This document shows positions 23,528-32,499 of a stretch of 58,169 bases of DNA, piece after piece. A program made the position numbers and the translations under genes. How positions within the stretch are numbered: the stretch's first letter is position 1; the number at the start of each line of letters is the position of its first letter. The notes beneath the pieces were generated by a model. The model did not search any database and was not told the DNA's origin. It saw only the letters and a list, made by a program, of their open reading frames with translations. Origin of the DNA: Pseudomonas fluorescens. Lineage in GTDB: Bacteria; Pseudomonadota; Gammaproteobacteria; Pseudomonadales; Pseudomonadaceae. Location of the stretch: contig NZ_CABVII010000033.1 in assembly GCF_902497995.1 (NCBI RefSeq), positions 1-58,169 of the forward strand, read 5' to 3'.

Positions 23528-24394
23528 ATGAGCCGGTTTTCATCTGTGCGACAAGAATTCGAAACCGTTTTGCAGCCCCTGACGAGCGTGCCGCTGGAGC
23601 GTGAACTGCCGCTGGGTCAGCGTCTGTGGCAACAGGGCTGGATTCGTAAAAGCCTGATCCTGATTTTGCTGGCGGTGCTGTGGGAAGTGGTTGCCCGGAT
23701 TCAGAACAACGACCTGCTGCTGCCAAGTTTTGTGCAAACCGCTCATGCGCTGTATGACGGCCTGCTCAGCGGCGAGTTACTGGGCAAGGTGTGGATTTCC
23801 CTGGTGGTGTTGCTCAAGGGTTACCTGATCGGCATCGTGCTGGCATTTGCCCTGACTACCTTGGCGGTGTCGACGCAGTTCGGTCGCGACCTGCTGAGTA
23901 CGCTGACCTCGATGTTCAACCCGCTACCGGCGATTGCCCTGTTGCCGTTGGCACTGCTGTGGTTTGGCCTGGGGCAGAACAGCCTGATTTTCGTGCTGGT
24001 GCATTCGGTGCTCTGGGCCTTGGCGCTGAACACCTATGCCGGGTTTCTCGGCGTCTCGGAAACCCTGCGCATGGCCGGGCGCAACTACGGCCTCAAGGGG
24101 ATGCGTTTTGTGTTGTTCATCCTGATTCCGGCGGCGCTGCCGTCGATTCTCGCCGGGCTGAAAATAGGCTGGGCCTTCGCCTGGCGCACGTTGATCGCGG
24201 CTGAATTGGTGTTTGGTGCAACCAGTGGTAAGGGCGGGTTGGGTTGGTACATTTTTCAGAATCGTAATGAGCTGTACACCGACAAGGTGTTTGCCGGGTT
24301 GGCGGTGGTGATTTTGATTGGGTTGCTGGTGGAGAATCTGGTGTTCGATACGTTGGAGCGGGTGACGGTGAAGCGGTGGGGGATGCAGCGGTGA
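23528..24394 (+). CDS. ABC transporter permease, SsuC/TauC type
   Basis: A 288-residue inner-membrane permease with about six hydrophobic segments and the cytoplasmic EAA-like loop around LRMAGRNYGLKGMRFVLFILIPAALPSILAGLKIG. AAAGGAGTGCCCG precedes the ATG. It is the last gene of the organosulfur operon. Its end overlaps a weak hairpin (AGATAGG with CCTATCT) that may separate it from the convergent Rhs gene. Confidence 0.92.
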   Translation: MSRFSSVRQEFETVLQPLTSVPLERELPLGQRLWQQGWIRKSLILILLAVLWEVVARIQNNDLLLPSFVQTAHALYDGLLSGELLGKVWISLVVLLKGYLIGIVLAFALTTLAVSTQFGRDLLSTLTSMFNPLPAIALLPLALLWFGLGQNSLIFVLVHSVLWALALNTYAGFLGVSETLRMAGRNYGLKGMRFVLFILIPAALPSILAGLKIGWAFAWRTLIAAELVFGATSGKGGLGWYIFQNRNELYTDKVFAGLAVVILIGLLVENLVFDTLERVTVKRWGMQR

Positions 24395-24410
24395 GATAGG
24401 ATTCCCGTGC

Positions 24411-25436
24411 CTATCTTCTTTGTCGAATGGTCATTCCCGAGGTTGACAGACCATCTAACCGATCCAGTGCTTGCCGTTGAAGTCGAGCGGAATGTCTTAT
24501 TGCCGAAAAATCTCCTCCAACGGTTGCTGTATCAATAGGATCTATTGAGGATGATAAATACGCTTCATATTCAGGTAATGGCCTTGAGAACAGTGCAGGA
24601 TCTTGTCTTGAGTAAGCGGGCGGTCGTTGACCAGCGGTCACAGGCAGCATCGTTGAGCTGTTGAGAGGATAGGCAGGTGGTAAAGATGGAGCGGCCCCCG
24701 GGGCGCCACGAGGAGGGTATGTCTCGAAGTAAGCAGGGGGACTGTTGCTAGGTCTTCTGAAGGAGGCCTCGTACCACCCTAAATGTCTAAAGTCAGTGCG
24801 CAGTGCCCGAGCACCAAGATAAGTTGAGGCTGCACCCGATATCACACTTGTAGCGGAAAGTAATTGAGTGGCTTGAGGAGCATAGTTAAACATTGCGGAA
24901 GCCCCGGCAGCGAGACCTGTTATCCCGGATAACGTCCCGAGACCGTTTGCTAGTCTAGCTCGCCCGCCATATATAAATAAACTACTAAGATTTAAGCCTG
25001 TTCCTAGAATGGAAGTAAAATATCCCAATGCCCCGATATTCCTTGCACTGGAAAGCAGTGCAAGTACGCTCCAATGTCCTGTCGGATCCGAACGGTTCAC
25101 AGGATCCCCCACGCAATACATATACGGATTTAACCCACCCCGCCCAAACGGACCCCAGTTGTCTGGGCTATGAAAACGCATTAATCGGGGGTTGTAAGCA
25201 CGGTAGCCGTTGCCCAGCAAATACCAGCAGGTTTGCGCCTCGCGCAGCTCACCGTTGAAGCCCAGCCGCGTCGCGACTTCCTGTTGCGCAGACTGATGGC
25301 CGTAGACGGCGTAAGCCAGGCGATTGATGTCATCGCCAACCACTTCGGCGAGCGCCGATTTTTGGCTATCAGTCGCCAGCAAAATGGTGCGTTGCGTGTT
25401 CGATTTCTGTTGATCGACCGGATCTGTTGGGGTCAT
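24411..25436 (-). CDS. Orphan Rhs-core protein with PPAY-rich tail
   Basis: A 341-residue protein carrying only the end of an Rhs/YD-repeat protein: LAYAVYGHQSAQQEVATRLGFNGE, then the core GYRAYNPRLMRFHSPDNWGP...LNPYMYCVGDPVNRSDPTGH (about 40-120). A hydrophobic, Gly/Ala/Ser-rich stretch follows (about 120-215) that could insert in membranes. The last 100 residues are proline-rich and disordered-looking, with PPAY three times and LPEY once. Orphan Rhs tails are often secreted toxins or effectors; no catalytic motif or immunity gene is visible. The gene is less GC-rich than its neighbours. Start at the ATG behind GGGAAGGCCGCTCC. Confidence 0.8.
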   Translation of the reverse strand: MTPTDPVDQQKSNTQRTILLATDSQKSALAEVVGDDINRLAYAVYGHQSAQQEVATRLGFNGELREAQTCWYLLGNGYRAYNPRLMRFHSPDNWGPFGRGGLNPYMYCVGDPVNRSDPTGHWSVLALLSSARNIGALGYFTSILGTGLNLSSLFIYGGRARLANGLGTLSGITGLAAGASAMFNYAPQATQLLSATSVISGAASTYLGARALRTDFRHLGWYEASFRRPSNSPPAYFETYPPRGAPGAAPSLPPAYPLNSSTMLPVTAGQRPPAYSRQDPALFSRPLPEYEAYLSSSIDPIDTATVGGDFSAIRHSARLQRQALDRLDGLSTSGMTIRQRR

Positions 25437-25555
25437 GGAGCGGCCTTCCCGGGTAAATGAGCGAAGTGAGTGCCGTTCTTTGGTTTTACGCGCTTGTGCC
25501 AAGGTTGAGAACTATCAGAACTGCTAGGGTGCCGCCTCGCAAACCCGTACACGCT

Positions 25556-25655
25556 CATCTGTAGGAGCGAAGCTTGCTCGCGATGAATGTGACTCGGTCC
25601 CTAGGTAGACCGCGTTATCGTTTATCGCGAGCAAGCTTGCTCCTACAGGGGGGCA
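25556..25655. repeat. REPIN
   Basis: TGTAGGAGCGAAGCTTGCTC and its inverted partner GAGCAAGCTTGCTCCTACAG are separated by about 45 bases. This is the TGTAGGAG-type REP arm, between the divergent Rhs and LysR genes. Confidence 0.88.
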
Positions 25656-25706
25656 GGCTGTTAGCATTGCGTTTGAATCAATCCAGATCAGACATGAGTG
25701 CTCAGT

Positions 25707-26633
25707 ATGCAACTCCCGGACATGAACCTCCTGGTCGCCCTCGACGCCTTGCTCGACGAAGGCAGTGTGGTGGGCGCCGCGCGGCGGATGAATCTCAGCC
25801 CGGCGGCGATGAGCCGCACGCTGACGCGAATTCGCGAGGCCATTGGCGATCCGATCCTGGTGCGCGCCGGTCGTGGTTTGGTGCCGACGCCCAAGGCGCT
25901 GGCGTTGCGCGAGCAGGTGCGGGATGTGGTCGAGCAGGCGGCGTTGCTGTTCCGCTCCGCCGATGAAGTGCAGTTGGGAAGCTTGCGGCGGCGGTTCAGT
26001 ATTCGCGCCAACGATTTCTTCGTGGGGGTCTACGGCGGCAAGTTGTTCGACACGATGGAACGTCAGGCGCCGCACTGTGAATTGCGCTTTGTCCCGGAAG
26101 GCGATGGGGATGACGAAGCCTTGCGTGAAGGCCGCATCGATTTAAGCGTCAGTAACAACCGGCCGCTGATGCCGGAGGTGAAGGTGCAGAACCTGTTTTC
26201 CACGCACTTTGTCGGGTTGGTACGCGAGGACCATCCGTTGTTCGATGAAGAGATCACCGCGGAGCGCTACGCCGGTTTTTCTCATATCAGCATGTCGCGC
26301 CGGGGCATCGCCCGTGGCCCCATCGACACGGCGCTCAACGCCTTGGGATTGGAGCGGCGGGTGGCGGTGATTGCGCCGAGTTTCCATGCGGCGATGTTTG
26401 CGTTGCCTGATTCCGATTTGATTCTGCCTGTACCGAAAGAGGCGTTGCTGAGTGTGCGGCGTTTGGGGTTGAAGTTGCGTTCATTCACCCTGCCGATTCC
26501 GCTGCCGACCCTCATGCTGACCCAGGCCTGGCACCCGCGTTTCGACAAGGACCCGGCGCATCGGTGGATGCGCGAGACGCTGAAAGCCTGTTGCGACGAG
26601 ACGTGGCTGGCCGCACAACCCACCTCAACCTGA
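25707..26633 (+). CDS. LysR-family transcription regulator
   Basis: A 308-residue LysR regulator. The N-terminal helix-turn-helix is SVVGAARRMNLSPAAMSRTLTRIREAIGDPILVRAGRGLVPT. The effector domain follows, including GRIDLSVSNNRPLM and LVREDHPLF. The ATG at MQLPDMNLL is preferred; an in-frame GTG nine bases upstream is possible. It precedes the MFS/HlyD/outer-membrane efflux genes on the same strand by about 125 bases and may control them. Its last 36 codons are duplicated as a remnant at 20349-20459. Confidence 0.92.
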   Translation: MQLPDMNLLVALDALLDEGSVVGAARRMNLSPAAMSRTLTRIREAIGDPILVRAGRGLVPTPKALALREQVRDVVEQAALLFRSADEVQLGSLRRRFSIRANDFFVGVYGGKLFDTMERQAPHCELRFVPEGDGDDEALREGRIDLSVSNNRPLMPEVKVQNLFSTHFVGLVREDHPLFDEEITAERYAGFSHISMSRRGIARGPIDTALNALGLERRVAVIAPSFHAAMFALPDSDLILPVPKEALLSVRRLGLKLRSFTLPIPLPTLMLTQAWHPRFDKDPAHRWMRETLKACCDETWLAAQPTST

Positions 26634-26759
26634 ACGCCAGCTCCTGCAGGGGTTTTGTATTGCTGCATGGAACGCACTTATAACTTGCCAATAAGTTGAT
26701 TTTCGACAGCTGCCACGCTTCATAAAATGCCCCGGCATTCAATCCCGGAGCTGCAGTAC

Positions 26760-28298
26760 ATGACTTCCCTCACGGTCACGGCACCGCTCGCCGAGGCCAG
26801 CCCGGCCGCCGTCGTCGCGCCACCGGTGTTCGGCCCGCGAATCATCATCGGCCTGCTGGGCGTGTTGCTGGCGGTGCTGGTGTCGGGCCTGAACGAGATG
26901 GTGACCAAAGTTGCCCTGGCCGACATTCGCGGCGCGCTGGCGGTCGGCTACGACGAAGGTACCTGGCTGGTCGCCAGCTACGCCGCGACCTCGGTAGCCG
27001 CCATGGCGTTCGCACCCTGGTGTGCGGTGACGTTTTCGTTGCGGCGGTTCACCCTCTGCGCGATCAGTGCGTTCACCCTGTTGGGCGTGTTGTGCCCGTT
27101 CGCCCCGAACTACGAAAGCCTGCTGGTCATGCGCACTCTGCAAGGCCTGGCCGGTGGCGCGTTGCCGCCGATGCTGATGACCGTCGCGCTGCGTTTTTTG
27201 CCGGCTAACGTGAAGCTATACGGTCTGGCCGGTTACGCCCTGACGGCCACCTTCGGTCCCGGCCTCGGCACTCCGTTGGCCGGGTTATGGACCGAGTATG
27301 TCGGCTGGCAATGGACCTTCTGGCAAATCATCGCACCGTGCCTGATTGCCATGGTCGCGGTGGCCTACGGCTTGCCCCGGGATCCGCTGCGCCTGGAGCG
27401 TTTCAAACACTTCAACTGGCGCGGTTTGCTGCTGGGTTTCCCGGCGATCTGCATGCTGGTGATCGGCATCCTGCAGGGCAACCGGCTGGACTGGTTCGAG
27501 TCGAGCCTGATCTGCGGATTGCTCGGGGGCGGGCTGTTGTTGCTGGTGCTGTTCCTGATCAACGAATGGTCGCAGCCGATGCCGTTTTTCAAGATACAGA
27601 TGCTCGGTGTCCGCAATCTGTCGTTCGCCTTGCTGACCCTGGCCGGGGTGCTGGTGGTGCTGTTGGCGGTGATCATCATTCCGTCGAGCTACCTGGCTCA
27701 GGTCCAGGGTTATCGCCCGGTGCAGACCGCGCCGATCATGCTGCTGGCGGCACTGCCGCAGCTGATCGCACTGCCTTTGGTGGCAGCGCTGTGCAACCTG
27801 CGCTGGGTCGATTGTCGCTGGGTGCTGGGCATGGGTCTCTGCATGCTGGTGCTGTCGTGCATCGGGGGTTCGCAGCTGACGTCGGTATGGATTCGCGACG
27901 ATTTCTATGCGCTGCAACTGCTGCAGATCTTCGGTCAGCCCATGGCAGTGTTGCCGTTGCTGATGCTCTCCACCGGCAGCATCAGCCCCCTGGAAGGGCC
28001 GTTTGCCTCGGCCTGGTTCAACACCGTGAAAGGCCTGTCGGCGGTGATCGCCACCGGTGTGATCGAAGCGCTGACCACCTCGAGGCTGCACTTTCATTCA
28101 ACCATGTTGGTGGACAGCCTCGGTAACTCGCCCTTGGCCGACAGCGACAGCGCGGGCCTTGCCCATCGATTGCATGAACAGGCCGTGGTGCTGACGGCTT
28201 CGGATCTTTATCTGTGCATGAGCGGCGTCGCCCTGGTGCTGATCCTGCTGATTTTCTGGCTGCCGACGCGGATCTATCCACCGCGCGCGCCGACTTGA
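26760..28298 (+). CDS. MFS drug efflux pump, EmrB/DHA2 type
   Basis: A 512-residue major facilitator with about 14 membrane segments. Motifs expected for the DHA2 group are visible, such as YDEGTWLVASYAATS in segment 2 and GYALTATFGPGLGTPLAGLW in segment 5. GGAG stands before the ATG; the upstream in-frame start lacks support. With the following adaptor and outer-membrane factor it would form a tripartite pump. Substrate unknown. Confidence 0.9.
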   Translation: MTSLTVTAPLAEASPAAVVAPPVFGPRIIIGLLGVLLAVLVSGLNEMVTKVALADIRGALAVGYDEGTWLVASYAATSVAAMAFAPWCAVTFSLRRFTLCAISAFTLLGVLCPFAPNYESLLVMRTLQGLAGGALPPMLMTVALRFLPANVKLYGLAGYALTATFGPGLGTPLAGLWTEYVGWQWTFWQIIAPCLIAMVAVAYGLPRDPLRLERFKHFNWRGLLLGFPAICMLVIGILQGNRLDWFESSLICGLLGGGLLLLVLFLINEWSQPMPFFKIQMLGVRNLSFALLTLAGVLVVLLAVIIIPSSYLAQVQGYRPVQTAPIMLLAALPQLIALPLVAALCNLRWVDCRWVLGMGLCMLVLSCIGGSQLTSVWIRDDFYALQLLQIFGQPMAVLPLLMLSTGSISPLEGPFASAWFNTVKGLSAVIATGVIEALTTSRLHFHSTMLVDSLGNSPLADSDSAGLAHRLHEQAVVLTASDLYLCMSGVALVLILLIFWLPTRIYPPRAPT

Positions 28299-28324
28299 AT
28301 GCTCCACTGGAACAGAAGGTTGTT

Positions 28325-29389
28325 ATGACGACTCAAGCAAAGCAAAAAGTGGCCATAGGTGCCGTCGCGGTGGTGGCGGTCGGTGTGCTGGTTTATCTGC
28401 TGGTGCCGGGGATTTTCGCCCAGCGTACGCACCAGAGCACCAATGACGCCTTTGTCTCGGCGGACTTCACTCTGGTGGCGCCGCGCGTGGCCGGGTTTAT
28501 CAAGGATGTGCTGGTGGAAGACAACCAGCAGGTCAAGGCCGGGCAGCTGCTGGCGGTCATCGATGACCGCGATCTGCGCGCCGCCGCTCAGGCCGCCGAC
28601 GCCGAGACACTGGTGGCGAGGGCACAACTGCAAAATGCGCGGGCGACCCTCGAGCGTCAGACTTCGGTGATCGCCCAGGCCCAGGCCACCGTCGTTTCCG
28701 CCAAAGCCGAGATGGCCTTCGCCGAGCATGAATTGAACCGCTACAACCACCTCGCCGGGGTCGGTGCCGGTACGGTGCAGAATGCTCAGCAAGCACGCAC
28801 GCGCATCGATCAGGCCAGCGCGCGGTTGGCCAACGCCACGGCGGTACTGGCCGCGGAACGCAAGCAAGTGGAGATCCTTGCCGCTCAGCGCGACGCGGCC
28901 GACGGTGGATTGAAACGGGCGCAAGCGGCGCTGGAAATGGCCAGTTATGAGTTGTCCTATACGCGCATCGTTGCGCCTCAGGACGGCATGGTCGGCGAGC
29001 GTGCAGCGCGCGTCGGTGCGTACGTCACGCCCGGGAGCAAGATTCTGGCGGTGGTACCGCTCGCCCAGGCTTATGTGATCGCCAATTTCCAGGAAACCCA
29101 ATTGACCGACGTGCAGCCGGGACAGAAGGTGCAGGTAAGCGTCGACAGCCTAGGCGGCGAAGCCTTGCGCGGACGTGTCGAGAGCATCGCCCCGGCTACC
29201 GGCGTGACCTTTGCCTCAATCAAGCCGGACAATGCCACCGGTAATTTCACCAAGGTTGTGCAGCGGATTCCGGTGAAGATTGTTCTGGAGTCTGGGCAAC
29301 CGCTGGCTGAGCGGTTGCGGGTGGGGATGTCGGTGGAGGCGAGGATCGATACGGCAAGCGCTGGCGAGCGTGAGGTTGCGCAGCGATGA
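28325..29389 (+). CDS. EmrA-like periplasmic adaptor (HlyD family)
   Basis: A 354-residue membrane fusion protein. One N-terminal membrane segment (VAVVAVGVLVYLLVPGIFA), the first lipoyl half with VLVEDNQQVKAGQLLAVIDD, a long alpha-hairpin (about 80-190), then the second lipoyl half, with RIVAPQDGMVGERAARVGAYV. It starts 26 bases after the MFS pump gene. Its stop overlaps, as ATGA, a start codon of the next frame, which is complicated by a REPIN insertion. Confidence 0.9.
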   Translation: MTTQAKQKVAIGAVAVVAVGVLVYLLVPGIFAQRTHQSTNDAFVSADFTLVAPRVAGFIKDVLVEDNQQVKAGQLLAVIDDRDLRAAAQAADAETLVARAQLQNARATLERQTSVIAQAQATVVSAKAEMAFAEHELNRYNHLAGVGAGTVQNAQQARTRIDQASARLANATAVLAAERKQVEILAAQRDAADGGLKRAQAALEMASYELSYTRIVAPQDGMVGERAARVGAYVTPGSKILAVVPLAQAYVIANFQETQLTDVQPGQKVQVSVDSLGGEALRGRVESIAPATGVTFASIKPDNATGNFTKVVQRIPVKIVLESGQPLAERLRVGMSVEARIDTASAGEREVAQR

Positions 29390-29411
29390 AGATTTTTGTC
29401 GACTGTTCTGA

Positions 29412-29507
29412 CGCCTTCGCGAGCAAGCTCGCTCCCACAGGGGGCTGCGTCGTACCGGATAGAGTGGGCGCCACAGATAAAATGTGGGAGCTAGCTTGCT
29501 CGCGAAG
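29412..29507. repeat. REPIN inside the 5' end of the outer-membrane factor gene
   Basis: Arms CGCCTTCGCGAGCAAGCTCG and GCTAGCTTGCTCGCGAAG are inverted around about 42 bases. Unlike the other REPINs here it is not intergenic: it lies between the coupled start codon at 29386 and the lipoprotein signal sequence, and it keeps the frame open. Confidence 0.85.
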
Positions 29508-30960
29508 AGGTCGGCTGCCTCAACTAACTTTTTGCGCCTTGCTCGTGATGAGCCTTTCAGCCTGCACCGTCGGCCCGGATTTCCAGAAACCCCAGGCGCA
29601 ACAAATCGCCGAGTGGTCGAAACCGTCAACAGCCGCCGCCAGTCAAGCCATCACCGACACCATGGACGAACGCTGGTGGCAGGTGTTCGACGACCCGAAA
29701 CTCTCGGGCCTGACCCAGAGCGCCCTGACCGACAACCTCGACCTGAAACTCGCCAGCAGTCGCTTGCAACAAAGCCGCGCGGCACGTCAGGTGATCACCG
29801 CCGAGCGCTATCCAAATACCGCCGCCACGGGCAGCTACGGGCGCAGACGCAACAGCGGCGAAGGCTTGAATGATCCGTCGGGCAACAACGGCGACTCGGC
29901 GTTCAACGTGTGGGACGCCGGCTTCTCCGCGTCCTGGGAGCTGGATTTCTGGGGTCGGGTACGCCGCGAAACCGAGGCCGCCGACGCCACTCTGGACGTC
30001 GCGGAAAACGACCGCCGCGGCGTGCTGATATCAGTACTCGCCGAAACCGCCCAGGACTACATTCAGCTACGCGGCGTGCAAAGTACCCGCGTCGTCACCG
30101 AGCAGAACCTCGACGTCGCTCGCCATAGCCTGAAACTCTCGCAGCTGCGCCTGGCCGGCGGGGTCGCCACCGATCTGGATGTCGCCGAAGCCGCCGCGCA
30201 GGTCGCCGCCATCGAATCGCGCCTGCCGGCACTGGAGCAGCGTCAGTCGCAACTGATCAACGCCCTGAGTCTGCTGATGGGCGAGCCGCCGCAGGCGTTG
30301 CATGCCGAGTTATCCACAGACGCTGCGGTGCCGCAAACCCCGCGCCAGGTTGCCATCGGGCTGCCGTCGCAACTGGCCGAACGCCGCCCGGACATCCGCC
30401 AGGCCGAAGCCCGCCTGCATGCCGCTACCGCCAGTATCGGCGTGGCCAAGGGCGATTTCTATCCGCGGATCACCCTCTCGGGCAGTGTCGGCTCCCAAGC
30501 CATGCAACTGAGCGATTTTGGTTCCTGGGGCTCGCGCTCATTCGGTATCGGTCCGCAGTTCAGCCTGCCGCTGTTCGATGGCGGACGCTTGCGCGGCATG
30601 CTGCATCTGCGTGAAGCACAACAGCAGGAAGCGGCACTGGCCTATCAGCAAACCGTACTGCGCGCCTGGCATGAGATCGATGATCAGCTGTCCGCCTACA
30701 ACGCCAGCCAGCTGCGCCGGGACCGCCTTGCCGAAGCCGTACGGCAGAACCGGATCGCCTTGCGCACTGCGCAACAGCAATATGTGGAAGGGGTGGTGGA
30801 TTTCGTCAACGTCCTGACCGTGCAAGGCGAGTTGCTGGCGACTCAACAACAGTGGGTCGAAAGCTCGACCGGGGTTTCGCTGGCGATGGTCGGGTTGTAC
30901 AAGGCGTTGGGCGGGGGATGGGAGTCGGTGTATCCGGCGGTGGAGACGGCGCAGCGTTAA
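29482..30960 (+). CDS. NodT-type outer-membrane factor lipoprotein with REP-derived N-terminus
   Basis: A 492-residue TolC/NodT-type lipoprotein forming the outer channel of the pump. The hydrophobic core LTFCALLVMSLSAC is a lipoprotein signal with Cys as acceptor, followed by TVGPDFQKPQAQ, standard for this family. The two OEP repeats follow (for example TAERYPNTAATGSYG and RRPDIRQAEARLHAATASIG). The start is uncertain. The ATG used here lies inside the right arm of a REPIN, so about the first 10 residues (MWELACSRRG) are REP-encoded. The alternative ATG at 29386 overlaps the adaptor stop but would put 32 more REP-encoded residues before the signal. No ATG exists between the REPIN and the lipobox other than one too close to it. 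Confidence 0.82.
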   Translation: MWELACSRRGRLPQLTFCALLVMSLSACTVGPDFQKPQAQQIAEWSKPSTAAASQAITDTMDERWWQVFDDPKLSGLTQSALTDNLDLKLASSRLQQSRAARQVITAERYPNTAATGSYGRRRNSGEGLNDPSGNNGDSAFNVWDAGFSASWELDFWGRVRRETEAADATLDVAENDRRGVLISVLAETAQDYIQLRGVQSTRVVTEQNLDVARHSLKLSQLRLAGGVATDLDVAEAAAQVAAIESRLPALEQRQSQLINALSLLMGEPPQALHAELSTDAAVPQTPRQVAIGLPSQLAERRPDIRQAEARLHAATASIGVAKGDFYPRITLSGSVGSQAMQLSDFGSWGSRSFGIGPQFSLPLFDGGRLRGMLHLREAQQQEAALAYQQTVLRAWHEIDDQLSAYNASQLRRDRLAEAVRQNRIALRTAQQQYVEGVVDFVNVLTVQGELLATQQQWVESSTGVSLAMVGLYKALGGGWESVYPAVETAQR

Positions 30961-31010
30961 GGTTCGTCGGCGTGAACCGAAATAACGACCGACGCTGGAA
31001 CTGCTTCACC

Positions 31011-31769
31011 TCACTCCTTCGACGACAAGTCCGCCATCCCCTTGAGCAATTCGATCGGCAGCGGGAAGACGATGGTCGAGGTCTTGTCCCCGGCAATCGA
31101 ACTCAGCGTCTGCATATACCGCAGCTGCATGGCACCCGGCTGGCGGCCCAGCATTTCGGCGGCCTGCATCAATTTTTCCGAAGCCTGCAGTTCGCCTTCG
31201 GCATGGATCACTTTGGCCCGACGTTCCCGCTCGGCTTCGGCCTGTTTGGCAATCGCGCGAACCATCGATTCATTGAGGTCCACGTGCTTGATCTCGACGT
31301 TGGCAACCTTGATGCCCCAGGCGTCGGTCTGGGCATCGAGCACTTGCTGGATATCGACGTTCAAGCGCTCGCGTTCGGCCAGCAGCTCATCCAGTTCGTG
31401 TTTACCGAGCACCGCTCGTAACGTGGTCTGAGCCAGTTGGCTGGTCGCCATGAGGAAGTCTTCAACCTGGATGATCGCCTTCTGCGGATCGAGCACGCGG
31501 AAATACAGCACCGCATTGACCTTGACCGAGACGTTGTCGCGAGTGATGACGTCTTGCGGCGGCACGTCGAGGACCACGGTACGCAAGTCGACGCGAACCA
31601 TCTGCTGGACCACTGGAATCAGCAGGATCAGGCCGGGGCCCTTGACCTGCCAGAAGCGCCCGAGCTGGAACACCACTCCGCGCTCGTATTCGCGCAGGAT
31701 ACGAAAGGTCGACCCCGCCAGTGCAATCAACAGTAACAGCAGCGCGGCAAAACCCAGTTGCAAGCCCAT
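31011..31769 (-). CDS. Slipin (stomatin-like SPFH protein)
   Basis: A 252-residue membrane-anchored SPFH protein. One N-terminal hairpin segment, then the SPFH domain with REYERGVVFQLGRFWQVKGPG and VITRDNVSVKVNAVLYFRV, and a charged coiled coil (KQAEAERERRAKVIHAEGE). It lies three bases after the NfeD gene; slipin and NfeD form a conserved pair thought to organise membrane microdomains and membrane-protein quality control. Confidence 0.93.
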   Translation of the reverse strand: MGLQLGFAALLLLLIALAGSTFRILREYERGVVFQLGRFWQVKGPGLILLIPVVQQMVRVDLRTVVLDVPPQDVITRDNVSVKVNAVLYFRVLDPQKAIIQVEDFLMATSQLAQTTLRAVLGKHELDELLAERERLNVDIQQVLDAQTDAWGIKVANVEIKHVDLNESMVRAIAKQAEAERERRAKVIHAEGELQASEKLMQAAEMLGRQPGAMQLRYMQTLSSIAGDKTSTIVFPLPIELLKGMADLSSKE

Positions 31770-31771
31770 GG

Positions 31772-32302
31772 CTATTCTCCACCCGGCGCCGCGTCAGCCG
31801 CGGCCACTTCCAGCAGTAGTCCCTTGCGTGCCACCACCCGGACCTTTTGCCCGGGTTGCAGCGGTGTGGTGCTGAGTACTTGCCACTTTTCCCCTTGCAG
31901 ATGCACCCAACCGTTATAGGCATTGCCGGCCAGCGACATCACCGGGGTCACGCTGCCAACCAGTCCGGCGTCGCCACTGACGTTTTCGCGCGGTCGGGTT
32001 TTCAGGGCGTGGATCAGCAGGAAGATCAACAGCAACGCACTGATCAGTCCCAGACCGATCATCAATGGAACAGGCACCTCGGTGTTGGTCAGAATCACCG
32101 CGCCGATCACGAACATCACAATGCCGCCCAAACCGATTACGCCGTAATTGGGCAAGGCCGCCTCGGCGATCAGAAACGCGATGCCAAAGGTGATCAGCCA
32201 GATCCCGATGGGGTTGGGCATCAGCAGGACAACCGTGTCCGCGGCGAAGACCGATCCGCTCAAGGCCAACGACAGCGCAACCGCACAGCAACGAATGTTC
32301 AC
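31772..32302 (-). CDS. Short NfeD-family membrane protein
   Basis: A 176-residue partner of the slipin. A signal peptide (VALSLALSGSVFA) is followed by about three membrane segments with LPNYGVIGLGG and a C-terminal OB-fold (SLAGNAYNGWVHLQGEKWQVLS). The long form of NfeD has a ClpP-like protease domain before the membrane part; here nothing remains between signal peptide and membrane segments. The start is GTG with CCGGAGGG seven bases ahead, rather than the ATG seven codons upstream. Confidence 0.85.
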   Translation of the reverse strand: MNIRCCAVALSLALSGSVFAADTVVLLMPNPIGIWLITFGIAFLIAEAALPNYGVIGLGGIVMFVIGAVILTNTEVPVPLMIGLGLISALLLIFLLIHALKTRPRENVSGDAGLVGSVTPVMSLAGNAYNGWVHLQGEKWQVLSTTPLQPGQKVRVVARKGLLLEVAAADAAPGGE

Positions 32303-32499
32303 TTGACCCTCCGGGAGAGTCATCGATGGTTCTTTATACAGTCTAGCTGAGCTATGAATTGTACGAATTTTGATCAGTTGTCGACTGCGTCCGACGGGCA
32401 GATTTCCCGCCGGATTCCCCCAGCGGGCCTAGACTTTCAATGGAGAGAAAAGCTTTAACCATAGTCCGCCTGACACTGTTGCGGACACCGAGGTGCATC

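Noticed and set aside
29386..29481. ATG at 29386 as the start of the outer-membrane factor
   Set aside because: Coupling by ATGA speaks for it, but it would place over 30 REP-encoded residues before the signal peptide, which should block lipoprotein export; kept as an alternative.
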